Source of the DNA: Prinsepia uniflora
Lineage: Eukaryota > Streptophyta > Magnoliopsida > Rosales > Rosaceae
Assembly (NCBI GenBank): GCA_032719365.1
Contig: CM064871.1
Location: forward strand, 35,809,566 to 35,873,565
Direction of reading: 5' to 3'
Length of the DNA stretch: 64,000 bases
This document shows positions 28,083 through 34,733 of this stretch, piece by piece. The notes below the pieces were generated by a model. That model worked only from the letters and a program-made list of their open reading frames with translations. It ran no database searches and was not told the DNA's origin. A program made the translations under genes and the position numbers. Position 1 is the first letter of the stretch. Each line of letters begins with the position of its first letter.

Positions 28083-28820
28083 TTTTAAAGAATTCAGCCC
28101 CAAAGCAAAGTCATAATAAATAGATAGATGGATAGATCGATAAAAAAATCAAGCTTTCTACAACTCATACTGATATTCCATGCAATTATATGTATAAACT
28201 CTTTTAATGAAGAGAAATGACCCAATGGGTATTCCGAAGTACTATCATCGGCAGTGATACATTCAAATCAACTAATGCAGTATTTAATCCAATAATCTTC
28301 CCACAAGAAAAGTACAGCATAAATGGTCACCAACTCAAAACTGCGATTTGTAAGAGCATATCCTCTGCTCTTCACCATTGACCAATGCATCGGTAATTTG
28401 ACATCTCTAACAACCATCCATCCTCCTCGCTCTTAGCCCATCACTACCAACAATAATTTTTTATTTTCGAACACTTTTCTATAATTAAGTCAATTCAAAT
28501 CAGGAAATTACATCTTGTTTTATATCTATTTTAGCGTTTAGGGTTTAGGGTTTAGGGTTTAAGTTCAGTAAATCAGTCATGCACATTTAAGCAGCTACAT
28601 ATTCCATCAAACCATTTCTTATTCCTCGACTCAATACATAAACACAAGGAAACAGAAAAATAGATATGCCTTGTGTATGTATTGAGTGAAGAGCTGTAAG
28701 GATGTAAAGCAAGAGAGTACTGACCAATAAAAGAGTAGAAATGATTATGATGATGACGAAGAGAGGCAGAGGAAACCATCTCTGACGAAGATGAAAACGA
28801 AGACGGTGATGATGACCCAT
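299..28820 (-). CDS. SPOT1: SPOT1-like (AT5G58100-type) membrane protein gene, 21 exons, 3' end outside window
   Basis: Seen: 21 exons with GT/AG borders join without a frame break into 788 codons. Exons (transcript order): 28820-28725, 27918-27795, 27690-27628, 25935-25834, 25730-25562, 25475-25377, 25222-25073, 24240-24201, 23973-23916, 23763-23681, 21778-21680, 21540-21425, 21285-21167, 20484-20414, 19521-19416, 19000-18861, 18684-18526, 18440-18337, 17434-17259, 1209-1020, 398-299. Known: the protein closely resembles, from memory, Arabidopsis AT5G58100, a poorly characterised membrane protein linked to pollen exine formation; the symbol SPOT1 is recalled, not looked up. Recognisable blocks include VPVPVNFIFIGFDGKGNQ, EHTRVPQIGEVLTP, RPLYEKHPMAKFAW, ELDERMRDLKNELQSF, EDPALAMAFSLARRAAAVPL and LVDKHYQAKALS. 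Inferred: the family is longer, so the C-terminus, including an expected membrane segment, lies left of position 1. No catalytic motif is recognised. Spliced by eye, not from RNA. Confidence 0.88.
1373..1869 (+). repeat. 5' LTR of element C (5'-truncated)
   Basis: Aligns by eye with 16048-16541 from TTAGGAAAAGTATT to CTCACAACA. The first ~95 bp of the 3' LTR have no counterpart here, so the true start near 1363-1373 is uncertain. Confidence 0.85.
1872..1883 (+). other. Primer-binding site of element C
   Basis: TGGTATCAGAGC, complementary to the 3' end of plant initiator methionine tRNA, 2 nt after the LTR end CAACA. Confidence 0.9.
1905..2491 (+). pseudogene. Element C gag, N-terminal part (interrupted by element A)
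   Basis: Starts MASAKANTSNDVKAMIKPF and contains NFTLWQTKVKNVLIQQEL, a typical Tnt1-type Copia Gag N-terminus. A stop after residue 100 (2205-2207) and frame shifts follow; Gag-like sequence continues with LQMEGGGDLQDHLSKFQNF until element A interrupts it at 2491/2492. The zinc knuckle of the same gag is on the far side of the insertion, at about 12230. Confidence 0.8.
2492..2760 (-). repeat. 3' LTR of element A
   Basis: From GTATGAATAATACTTTGG to CCTCAAGACA on the plus strand; followed by CCCCCGC, the purine tract on the element's strand. Aligns with 11858-12108 with small indels. Confidence 0.83.
2765..6778 (-). pseudogene. Element A gag/pol remnant (most of polyprotein), many frameshifts
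   Basis: Read on minus from 6778 downward: Gag fragments parallel to B; an altered zinc knuckle CQWCGTQGQC in which the His is lost (about 6125); protease WLLDSGASHHVS (about 6020); integrase SCLCNKSHKLPFG and IYTDVWGPAP (about 5440); RT KWVFRIKEH (about 4155); LYFLVYNDDLIVLG, where the catalytic YVDD reads YNDD (about 3745); RNase H KSSTEAEYCAV (about 3110). Frames change at least nine times. Pro/Ser-rich open frames between 4233 and 4943 are the integrase-RT linker, not a separate protein. Confidence 0.85.
6784..6986 (-). repeat. 3' LTR of element B, 5' part deleted with the polypurine tract
   Basis: Matches the 5' LTR from CTCAGTAGTCAAAGG to CTGTTTA on the element strand, but the first ~56 bp and the expected polypurine tract are missing; coding sequence (GVTDGSTI) abuts the LTR directly. 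Confidence 0.85.
6948..11276 (-). pseudogene. Element B Copia gag-pol polyprotein, one visible nonsense codon
   Basis: One frame of 1,443 codons from MAAQPTSAA to the stop in the LTR. Order: Gag (FNALLLGYDLMGYVDGTRP); zinc knuckle CQWCGIQGHSSKRC; protease WLLDSGASHHVT; integrase HRRLGHPHSK...SCLCNKSPRLPF, YTDVWGPAP, YTDGGGEF and TPQHNGVAERRHRH; a Pro/Ser/Thr-rich linker; RT KWVFRIKRKPNGAVDRFKAR, RQLDVNNAFLQGTL, LVYVDDLIVTGSD; RNase H SVSRSSTEAEYRAVA. The single in-frame TAG (7878-7880) falls in RT after YVDD, between TRFSI and DLGTLNYFLGVEVLP, where relatives have Lys. The last residues are read from the LTR because of a local deletion. Unable to make RT/RNase H in one piece without readthrough. 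Confidence 0.92.
11332..11590 (-). repeat. 5' LTR of element B
   Basis: 259 bp; on the element strand begins TGATAAAGATCC and ends CATACCTGTTTA, immediately followed by the primer site TGGTATCAGAGC. Confidence 0.9.
11596..11793 (-). pseudogene. Element A gag N-terminus (cut by element B)
   Basis: Starts MSSMAAPPNPFVIIDPP and reaches FPWRAQFNAILLGYDLMRF, then VDG, where element B begins. The protein parallels B's own Gag start; the continuation is at 6778 and lower. Confidence 0.8.
11858..12108 (-). repeat. 5' LTR of element A, with primer-binding site at 11840-11851
   Basis: Second LTR copy of A. On the element strand it runs to CATACC followed by TTTTA and then TGGTATCAGAGC (11851-11840), the iMet tRNA primer site. 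Confidence 0.83.
12109..15790 (+). pseudogene. Element C gag C-terminus and pol (protease, integrase, RT, RNase H), broken
   Basis: In order: zinc knuckle CFVCGASDHWKRNC (about 12232-12273); protease ILDTGCSFHM (about 12405); integrase with YIHTDVWGPAP (12940 region), a DNGGEY motif (about 13140) and TPQQNGAAERM (about 13225); RT with CKWVFRKKEG (about 14398), a KLMAKGYSQKEGVDYDEIFSPV block and LQLYVDDMLIA (YVDD about 14838); RNase H end with HIDVRYHRIRDWV (about 15628). Multiple stops and shifts (for example 12724, 13117, 13582, 14608, 14871, 15188) show it is dead. A Cassandra solo LTR splits the integrase-RT spacer at 13750. Confidence 0.88.
13750..14034 (-). mobile_element. Cassandra-like TRIM, solo LTR, in element C
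   Basis: 285 bp from TGTCACGACCC to GGGTCTTACA (plus), flanked by a perfect target duplication ATGAG (13745-13749, 14035-14039). It contains the inverted 5S-like block (ggGTCACCCATCcc and CTCGCTTAACTTTG). More diverged than the copies at 32-43 kb, so older. A solo LTR implies LTR-LTR recombination removed the rest. Confidence 0.88.
15939..16541 (+). repeat. 3' LTR of element C with upstream polypurine tract
   Basis: The polypurine tract AAGGTGGAGAT (15928-15938) directly precedes TGTTGTCTCG; the LTR ends in CTCACAACA. Length is 603 bp. Host intron resumes after 16541. Confidence 0.87.
17259..21778 (-). CDS. SPOT1: SPOT1-like gene, exons 11-19
   Basis: Nine exons in frame: 21778-21680, 21540-21425, 21285-21167, 20484-20414, 19521-19416, 19000-18861, 18684-18526, 18440-18337, 17434-17259. 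Family-typical blocks seen in order are WYNSCQDALNNVEKLYQGKE, ECLTDTWIGKERWAFIDLSA, GGEGVRTELSFPNVQKTIGA, EISEDEAEDHLQDAIQEKF, AEIDIYELFAFKHCKGRKVK, ELDERMRDLKNELQSF, LSHLGATLWGSMRHIISPSI, VRNIKQLPVDLKALMGGLSS and EDPALAMAFSLARRAAAVPL. Each exon length matches its phase arithmetic. Exon 19 ends in phase 1 (AAA G|GTCAAC) and its partner acceptor lies about 16 kb away at 1209. Confidence 0.87.
17790..17945 (-). repeat. tRNA-like SINE head in intron 18
   Basis: On the minus strand: a box-A-like TGGTCTAGTGGTATTCC (about 17932-17916) and, about 30 nt later, a box-B-like GGGTTCGATTCTC (about 17888-17876), the layout of a pol III internal promoter. No complete tRNA cloverleaf is evident and it continues into non-tRNA sequence, so a SINE head is likelier than a tRNA gene. 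Boundaries are approximate. Confidence 0.55.
17822..17849. repeat. Perfect 10-bp inverted repeat next to the SINE head
   Basis: GTGTACAATG (17822-17831), 8-nt spacer, CATTGTACAC (17840-17849). Could be the body hairpin of the SINE. Confidence 0.75.
19233..19301. repeat. GA microsatellite in intron 15
   Basis: About 34 uninterrupted AG dinucleotides, CT-rich on the gene strand, about 115 bp from the exon-15 donor. Confidence 0.95.
20113..20223. mobile_element. Small foldback/MITE-like inverted repeat in intron 14
   Basis: AATTAGTGGACAC (20113-20125), then GGCTTTACATACA, answered at the right by TTTGTATGTAAAGC and GTGTCCACTAATT (ending 20223). Arms are about 30 bp with a few mismatches over a 111-bp unit. 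No clear target duplication. Confidence 0.6.
22900..23083. repeat. Diverged tandem duplication, ~90-bp unit, in intron 10
   Basis: ACAAGCTGCCC and CAGGACCTCTAACCTAC and TCTGAAGATG occur in the same order in 22900-22985 and 22992-23083 with several differences. The rest of this 1.9-kb intron (21779-23680) is AT-rich with nothing else recognised apart from the repeat at its donor end. Confidence 0.75.
23612..23679. repeat. TG then GA microsatellite abutting the exon-10 splice donor
   Basis: A short GT run (23612-23624) is followed by GAGA from 23631 to about 23679, next to the exon end at 23681. On the gene strand the intron starts GTTCTCTCTCT. Confidence 0.93.
23681..23973 (-). CDS. SPOT1: SPOT1-like gene, exons 9-10
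   Basis: Exon 9 (23973-23916) encodes NKNLQTKILQSGSVPETVLG and ends in phase 1 at G|GTACG. Exon 10 (23763-23681) encodes ALDKIKRPLYEKHPMAKFAW and then SVTENTDT. The exon-10 donor reads ACG|GTTCTCTCTCT: the intron begins directly with a long CT repeat on the coding strand, so only the GT of the donor consensus is kept. The join to exon 11 (VEWYNSCQDALNNVEKLY) matches the family, so this donor is probably used although weak. Confidence 0.83.
24201..25935 (-). CDS. SPOT1: SPOT1-like gene, exons 4-8
   Basis: Five short exons in frame: 25935-25834 (phase 1 entry, NIANYLKLLEVDSMYVPVPV), 25730-25562 (HPEELERWFTKIDHVFEHTR), 25475-25377 (HAIQMGEKVTSVFEKAISVF), 25222-25073 (WQVDVDMMDVLFTSLVGYLE and the following VNPKHDSKRAKYGYR), and 24240-24201 (GLSESEIKFLRE). 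Exon lengths and phases (102, 169, 99, 150, 40 nt) close exactly. The acceptor of exon 4 and its first 29 nt are also present in a tandem copy about 680 bp upstream in the transcript (see 25907-27264). Intron 7 (25072-24241) is AT-rich with no other feature seen. Confidence 0.85.
25907..27264. repeat. ~680-bp tandem duplication spanning intron 3 and the start of exon 4
   Basis: Unit 1 25907-26588, unit 2 26589-27264, starting TAGAAGCTTGAGATAATTTG and ending CAGAACTTATA. Units are nearly identical; by eye they differ by a handful of bases and one 8-bp gap (GGCGTCTTGGCC versus GGCC). Because the gene is on the minus strand, unit 2 lies upstream of the real exon 4 and carries a second copy of its acceptor and first 29 nt. 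Confidence 0.92.
27628..28820 (-). CDS. SPOT1: SPOT1-like gene, exons 1-3 (signal-anchor and N-terminus)
   Basis: Exon 1 (28820-28725) encodes a start MGHHHRLRF, a basic stretch, then a strongly hydrophobic run (about residues 16-32, rich in I and L), as in a signal peptide or signal anchor; it ends at a TTG|GTCAGT donor. Exon 2 (27918-27795) continues with FLAAPSSGSPSG and a Ser/Arg-rich stretch and ends in phase 1. Exon 3 (27690-27628) adds a short acidic/Ser segment ending NYTNAG. An in-frame ATG lies 96 nt further upstream (28916), but it would put 32 hydrophilic residues before the signal, so 28820 is preferred. Intron 1 (28724-27919) holds a GA microsatellite and TTTAGGG repeats. Confidence 0.8.
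28034..28078. repeat. GA microsatellite in intron 1
   Basis: About 22 GA units. CT-rich on the gene strand. Confidence 0.93.
28537..28562 (+). repeat. Telomere-type repeat (TTTAGGG)x3 in intron 1
   Basis: Three perfect TTTAGGG units (28537-28557) followed by TTTAA. On the gene strand it reads AAACCCTAAACCC, which contains the telo-box AAACCCTAA, about 260 nt downstream of the ATG. Confidence 0.9.
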
Positions 28821-29077
28821 CTCTTCGTTTTTCCAAAGAGCGAAATAGAGCTTGCGTCTATCGTCGCCAAACGGATTTGCTACTACCGGCGAAAATGCCC
28901 AGAGAGACGAACCCAAGCATGGAATGAAGAAAAACGTCTTTCAGGCGTCAGCACGCGCCATATGCGTTGATGAGCTGACATGTCTCCTTGATTTTTTTTG
29001 AGCTTTTGGAGTTAATGCAGGGTCATCCCGACATTTCACAATTAACACTATACATCTTGAACTACATAAAACACTAA
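28821..29077 (-). promoter_or_regulatory. 5' flank / presumed promoter and 5' UTR of the SPOT1-like gene
   Basis: Only about 260 bp separate the ATG from the transposon edge at 29078. No convincing TATA box is seen. An in-frame upstream ATG at 28916 and a near-palindromic GCGCCATATGCG (28956 region) are the visible features. Promoter role is inferred from position. Confidence 0.4.
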
Positions 29078-29126
29078 GTCCTCGTTTGGTATGCCGTACT
29101 GTACTGACTATTTCAATCGGATAGAT

Positions 29127-29888
29127 TAGGCATCACCATTTGGCCCAAAAGTCCATGGGCTTATGGGGGCCCGATAAGCCTGATGGACAAAAGCCCGGCC
29201 CGACCCGCTATGGACCGTGGGCCAGCCCAGCCCGAGAGTTAGCGGGCTGGGCTTGGGCTTATGGTGTTCAAACCCGATAGGCCTGAGCCCGATAAAACCC
29301 GATAAGCCCAGCCCGACCCGCCTGTAATAAATCCGGCTCATAAGTCCGAAAATATAAAATATTTATTATTTAAAAATTAATACTCAACCTATTCTTAATA
29401 CTAATATTTCAACCCAAACTCAAATCTCAGCCTCAAGTCCACCTAATTTATTTTAAAAAAAAACCAATACTCAATACTCAATACTCAATACTCAATACTC
29501 AATACTCAATACAAACCCTAACCACTCCTCCACCTACTTAATAAGCCCAACGTTTTTGAACCCTTGAGTATTTTATTTTAACGAGACCACATTTTTGCAC
29601 CCTTGTGTATTTTTTTCATTATTAATATTTTTTTGTAATTTTAAAATTTGAGACATAATTTATTGCAAAAGCCCACGTAAGCCCGATCCAAGTGGACTTA
29701 ATAGGCCCGACTCGAAAAGCTCGATATAAACCCGGCCCGATAAAAGCCCGTGGGCTCTTTTTTATGTCATTAAGCCCGCCCAGCCCGGCCCGCAAATTTA
29801 AAAATTATTTAATAAGCCCGACCCGGCCAGGCCCAAGCCCAAAAAATTTGGGCCGGGCCTGCCCGGCCCGACCCAATACCGAAGCCTA
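29127..29888. mobile_element. hAT-like non-autonomous element nested in the PIF-like element
   Basis: Ends TAGGCATCACCATTTGGCC and the inverse of TAGGCTTCGGTATTGGGTC. Both subterminal regions are crowded with GCCCGA/GGGCC repeats, as in many plant hAT elements. The flanks GGATAGAT and GGATAATC share only GGATA, so the 8-bp duplication has decayed or the edge is off. Confidence 0.55.
29465..29512. repeat. Heptanucleotide tandem repeat (AATACTC)n
   Basis: About seven copies of AATACTC inside the hAT-like element. Confidence 0.9.
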
Positions 29889-29989
29889 GGATAATCTGTC
29901 CACCGAATAGACTGATTATTTAGTCCGGCGTTTGATACTTTTCCGGATTAGAGTGCCGACTATATTATACTGACCGGATTATATTATAG

Positions 29990-30275
29990 TAATTGACGAA
30001 ATACTTATATCTTAAATATTAATTATATATGTCATTATTTTTATTATTATTTATTTTAATAATAATTATTATTACTATTTATTACATTTTTATTAATTAA
30101 TTATTTTTAATTTTATCATTATTATTTATTAAAATATCATTAATTATTAATTATTAATTTATTATTATTAGAATTTATTACTTTATTACTTTTTATTATT
30201 AATATTTACTAAATTAATATTTTATTTTTATTATATTACTATTTATTATTATTATTATTATTATTATATTTTACA
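29990..30275. repeat. Very AT-rich TTA/ATT low-complexity tract
   Basis: Almost continuous TTATTATTA-type sequence inside the PIF-like element; no coding potential. Confidence 0.85.
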
Positions 30276-30479
30276 AGATTACTTGTTATCCGACTATTTA
30301 ATACGGACAATTTCGAACGTATTATTTTAGCGTGTCTGAACCGTATAAAAATATTCAACCGTATTAACTTATACGGTGACTAATTAATACAACTGGTACC
30401 AGACACAGATTTCGGATTATTTAGCCTATCCGGAGTGTAATACGGCATACCAAACACACCCTAAGAGTTTGTCTCTTCC

Positions 30480-31720
30480 TCCTAAGTATCTCCTCTCTCT
30501 CTGCCCACAACGAAAGGTTCTCAATTCAATGCTTTGGAAAATCATTTGGGTGACAAGGCTGGTGAAAAAGGTGTTGTAATAACAAGGATAGAGGATAATG
30601 TTTTTGGTACAGAGGAGGAGCTTAGGAAATTGGGGAATCAAGACAAGAAAGGTGAAGGAAAGGAGAGCCGCATACAAGTCGCAAGCTTGTGGAGGCTAAG
30701 AAGAAGGTGGAACGGACGTGGAAAATCTTAGCTAAGATTGGAAACTTGCAAAGCCTAAGTGGCCTGGTGAATTCTCAACAGGTGATTCAGCATACTAATG
30801 GGGATATGCCCGGTTGGCGGAGTATTCGGTTTGTTGTAGGAACTGCACCTGGAAAAAAAGTGGTGGTAGCCAGTGTGCTAGGGAGAAAAGAAAAAGTAGT
30901 GAGCAACTTGTACTGGGACTACGATGGGGGATTTGACCCTTTTTTTGGACGTCAACCGCCAAACATAAGGCAGAGCACGGAGAAAGGGTTGTCTCGTTTG
31001 GAAAGGTTTATGAAAGAACATGTCAATGAGGCGCTATGCAGTGGGTGGCAACTGGACATGGAGGAGGACGACCCTGCTAACTTGGGGACAACATATCATT
31101 TGCATATTGAGGTTCCACATTTGGCTACCCATAGTGATGGGGAGGACATGCTGATTAATTAAGGCTAGTTCTTTATCTTATGCATAGTTTATCATGTCTA
31201 TAAATATTATGTGCTGCAATGTAAGGGGGGAGGAAGAAAAACTCTTCAAAGTGCAATTCGTGATCACTGTTTTATGCATGATGTAAGTTTGTGTGTGGTT
31301 TTGGAACCTCGAGTGTGTAGAGATAGGGCTCTATCGATTATAAAATCGTTGGGCTTTCCCCAGTTTAATACGGTTGATGCGATTGGCTTCTCGGGAGGCA
31401 TGTGGGTTATGTGGAATGATAATCGGGTTAAGATGGATATTGCAAGCAAGCATGAACAAGGAATTAGTGCGATAGTCATAGTGGAAAATGAGAGACCATG
31501 GTTGTTGTCAATGGTGTATGGTAGCCCCAACAAAGGCCATATGGATGAGCTGTGGGGTCCGTTAGATGCGATTGCTAGGCAAATGGATCTTTCTTGGTGT
31601 ATCTTGGGTGATTTTAATGAGATCGCCAGTGCCAACGAGAAATGAAGTAGGCGTGGGAATTTCCACCCTGGCAGAATGGTGAATTAGATTGATTGTGGCA
31701 ATAGTGGAAATAGTATTGGA
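30480..31720 (+). pseudogene. LINE (L1-type) fragment: ORF1 tail and endonuclease domain, no RT
   Basis: The frame 31211-31645 matches plant LINE AP-endonuclease starts: a CNVRG-like opening (CCNVRGGGRKTLQSA counting upstream codons), SGGMWVMWND, LLSMVYGSPN and WCILGDFNEI, the DFNEI block with catalytic Asp/Asn. The frame stops at NEK (31643-31645), with LINE-like sequence continuing to about 31700. An open frame at 30689-31162 with PGWRSIRFVVGTAPGKK and RLERFMKEHVNEALCSGW may be the upstream ORF but is not recognised. The reverse transcriptase is absent, so the copy lost its 3' part. Confidence 0.7.
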
Positions 31721-32296
31721 TCAATACCAACAGAATATTTCAAGTCATAACAATATGTTAAGATTTATCAGAGGCTTTCCACACTGTAAGGACTTTGAGA
31801 GCACAAACAACAGCTAGTAATTTGAAACATAAGATCACAAATGACTTCGAACGTCAAGTTGTCAATTTGTAAATAAATTGTTTTAAAAAAGAGTAAAAAC
31901 TCATCAATTCAAAAATTCCATTTGCGAGGGCATTTGATATTCAAAATGAATGCATAAGTTTCAAATTCGTCCCGACTGTGGGAACACGTAAATCACCAGA
32001 AAATGGGTGAGGAAAAACTTGCAATTTTAAGTAGAGTGTGAGACGAGGCACGATCGCCAAAACGTGAAATCAGGTTAAGGGACTTAAAGCATTTACTAAA
32101 TTTACAGGGAGATGATAAACACCTAAATGTTCATCTTTTTATATCAATTTCTTTTATATTTTACTTTGTTGGCACCTTAATTATATTCATTCCAACTCAT
32201 TTTACGATTTGCAAGTACTAATTACAAAAATTGATAATTTGGTACTAAATACATGATTTAATACTAAGTTAAGAATAAATTAACTTACAGGCCCCT
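31721..32296. other. Unassigned AT-rich sequence
   Basis: No open frame, repeat or RNA gene recognised. The Cassandra at 32297 interrupts this sequence, which continues after 33031. Confidence 0.5.
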
Positions 32297-33026
32297 TGTA
32301 AGACCCGTGTCTTGAGGGAACGGTGAACAATCCCACATTCCTACATGGGGAAAATGGTCTGGGAGAGGATGGTGGTGTGCCTTAAAGGTGTAGGCACACA
32401 CCTATCTAGCATGAGGCCTTTTGGGAGCTCAGTGGCTTTGGGGGGGATGGGAACCCCAAAGTTAAGCGAGTTGAGGCTGGTGCAATTCCATGATGGGTGA
32501 CCCCCTGGGAAGTTGCACCGTGAGCTCCCGAAAACAAAACCGTGAGGGCAAGGACAAGGAGGCCCAAAGCGGACAATATCGTGCTAGATGAATCGGGACC
32601 TGACAGAAGAGGGTCAGGTCCTGACAATTTGGTATCAGAGCCAGACCCCGACCGGGAAGTGTGCCAGCGAGGACACTGGGCCCTAAGGGGGGTGGATTGT
32701 AAGACCCGTGTCTTGAGGGAACGGTGAACAATCCCACATTCCTTCATGGGGAAAATGGTCTGGGAGAGGATGGTGGTGTGCCTTAAAGGTGTAGGCACAC
32801 ACCTATCTAGCATTGGCCTTTTGGGAGCTCAGTGGCTTTGGGGGGGATGGGAACCCCAAAGTTAAGCGAGTTGAGGCTGGTGCAATTCCATGATGGGTGG
32901 CCCCCTGGGAAGTTGCACCGTGAGCTCCCGAAAACAAAACCGTGAGGGCAAGGGCAAGGAGGCCCAAAGCGGACAATATCGTGCTAGATGAATCGGGACC
33001 TGACAGAAGAGGGTCAGGTCCTGACA
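32297..33026 (+). mobile_element. Complete Cassandra TRIM
   Basis: LTRs 32297-32626 and 32698-33026 (TGTAAGACCC...TCCTGACA), primer site TGGTATCAGAGC (32630-32641), only about 70 bp between the LTRs, and a purine tract CTAAGGGGGGTGGAT before LTR 2. Perfect target duplication CCCCT (32292-32296, 33027-33031). The LTRs are nearly identical, including a shared TGTCTTGAGGG start. No protein is encoded, so it depends on other elements' enzymes. Read in sense it has the 5S-derived block. Confidence 0.93.
32459..32518 (+). other. 5S rRNA-derived block in Cassandra LTR 1 (second copy about 32859-32919)
   Basis: AAGTTAAGCGAG and GATGGGTGACCCCCTGGGAA match the box A and box C parts of plant 5S rRNA (AGTTAAGCG..., GATGGGTGACCTCC...GGGAAG). 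This is the hallmark of Cassandra elements and can act as a pol III internal promoter. In LTR 2 the box C core has GGGTGG in place of GGGTGA. It is not a functional 5S gene: the 5' half does not match. Confidence 0.88.
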
Positions 33027-33031
33027 CCCCT

Positions 33032-34108
33032 TTTACCTTATCCCAAAAGCCCATTTTGCTAATTCCATGCACTATATTTGAAGCGAGGCCCCAGCTCACT
33101 TCGGCGAGCACAACAAGTTGACCACAATTCTATTTGCGTGCGAGCAACCCAAATTCCAGCCCACCTAATTTTGTCGACATACACTTGCAACTCCAAAGGC
33201 CCAACTGTCCTCCATTTGACAAAGTCCCACCAATGGCCCACTTCGCAGCACTTCAACCAAGCCTAGGAGCTCTCCCGCCAGCTGTCCAAACCCACATAAG
33301 CCAGGTCCAACTTTGCAAGCCCAATTTCGAAGCCCAATCGCACTTCAACCTCTCCATCTTGAAAGCCCATTCTTGCGCAAGCCAGCTCATGCACAAATTC
33401 CCACCAATCTCAAATGTCTCGCCAACAACCATCCTTACAAGCCCAGCTCGCACCGATCTATTTGTCCACCAAATCTCACCGACCTAGACTTGTGTGTAAC
33501 TTCCAATTTCCAAGCAACACAAGCATCTGCTCAAACCCAATTCAAGGAGTGTTGCCAATTAAGGAAGTAATTTCCAAGCAAATTATGGAAAAACAATATT
33601 TCAGCTATACTTTTGGTGTTTAATTAAGAATTGTGTTTCTTTAGGTTTTTAGGAAGTTGTAACTCTATTTAAAGGGATGGTTTCCTCACTCTTATTTTAG
33701 TCTCTCATTCTTTACACCAAAACTCTACTCAAACTAATTTTCCCTTTTTAACAATTCGAGATTTCTTTTGCAAAGTCCATTTACACTATACTCTGTAATA
33801 AACACCTTCATCCGTGACAATCTAGGGTATTTCCTGGTTGTCTCACCAAGGAGTGTCGAGTCACTTTGCACTCGTAGAGCAATTCCAGAGATTAAATGTG
33901 TAACATGATCCCCTTACCCTGTAATTGTCTTTTGTTATTGAATATCGATTTGTTGGATTGATCTTTAATACAATTCTAGTTTTATATCTTATATGAATTT
34001 CAATAATCTTCCATGTGTTCTAATATCTTAGTTTTTATTATGTTTGTATGTTGTGTTTAATGCTTGATTGGATCTCTATGGCAATTCCCGAATCTAAATC
34101 ATTGAAAG
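33032..34108. other. Unassigned sequence, possibly an LTR or leader remnant
   Basis: The first ~450 bp are C-rich with short open frames (for example 33134-33487) of no recognised family. 33650-33960 has a TATA-like CTATTTAAAGGG (about 33667), then a CT-rich start-like zone, resembling a retroelement promoter. No gag/pol or partner LTR is visible. Confidence 0.35.
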
Positions 34109-34733
34109 TGTAACGACCCGTCTCGAATATCGGGATTAAATATTAATTAATTATGGATTTAGAATGACTAATCGAGGATTAGTTAAGAGAATTCGGATGG
34201 ACGGTGCGAAATGACCGTTTTGCCCTTAGAATTAAGCAAAATGTTGACTTTTGACTCGAGGAGTTAAACGTACGAGGACCTTGGACCGTTACGTAGATCG
34301 GGACGTTACGAGTCTATAGACAGGCGACACGTCGAAACCGGAGGTTCGACAGAGAAGTTACGGGTCTAGAATGTTTTACGGGACTATTCACGTAAACCGA
34401 GGAACTGACATGTGGTAGATATTTTTATGTGGGGCCCTTGGACTAGTGACAAGTGTCACTCATCCCATTGGTCACTTCCCGTAAATTGTGGATCTTGGTC
34501 AGATTGGTTGTTTTTATTTATTTTATTCTCACATCTCTCTCATCCTCACCGTTCATCTATCATCATCTTCTTCATCATCAATTATGTGACGACTCATCCC
34601 GAATTAAAGGGATTAATTAAGAATTAATGATGGATTAGCGAGACTAATCAGGGATTAGACGAGGATTAGCAGACAAGCAGGGCGACATGATGTTTTTGCC
34701 CCTGAATGGGTGAATCGTTGACGTTTCATTCAG
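34109..34733 (+). repeat. Two truncated family-1-like gypsy LTR 5' ends in tandem
   Basis: 34109 begins TGTAACGACCCGTCTCG and runs about 475 bp; at 34585 a second LTR start TGTGACGACTCATCCCG begins and runs 150 bp. Both resemble the start of LTR F (35202). Neither has a matching 3' end nearby. Confidence 0.7.

Larger units (their letters stand above)
29078..30461. mobile_element. PIF/Harbinger-like TIR element, non-autonomous
   Basis: Left end GTCCTCGTTTGGTATGCCGTA and right end TACGGCATACCAAACACACCC are imperfect inverted repeats (15 bp perfect core GTTTGGTATGCCGTA). They are flanked by TAA (29075-29077, 30462-30464), the 3-bp duplication typical of the superfamily. No transposase is visible. 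It is split by a hAT-like insert (29127-29888) and contains a very AT-rich core. Confidence 0.65.

Noticed and set aside
28573..28836. Alternative N-terminus MEKRRDGSSSPSSF in another frame
   Set aside because: It does not join exon 2 in frame, while the ATG at 28820 gives a signal-like segment and exact phase.
32459..32518. Possible 5S rRNA gene
   Set aside because: Only the box A to box C part matches 5S rRNA, it lies inside a TRIM LTR and repeats in every copy; this is the Cassandra signature, not a ribosomal gene.
33134..33487. 117-codon Pro/Ser/His-rich open frame
   Set aside because: No motif, no homolog recalled, composition-driven; left as unassigned sequence.
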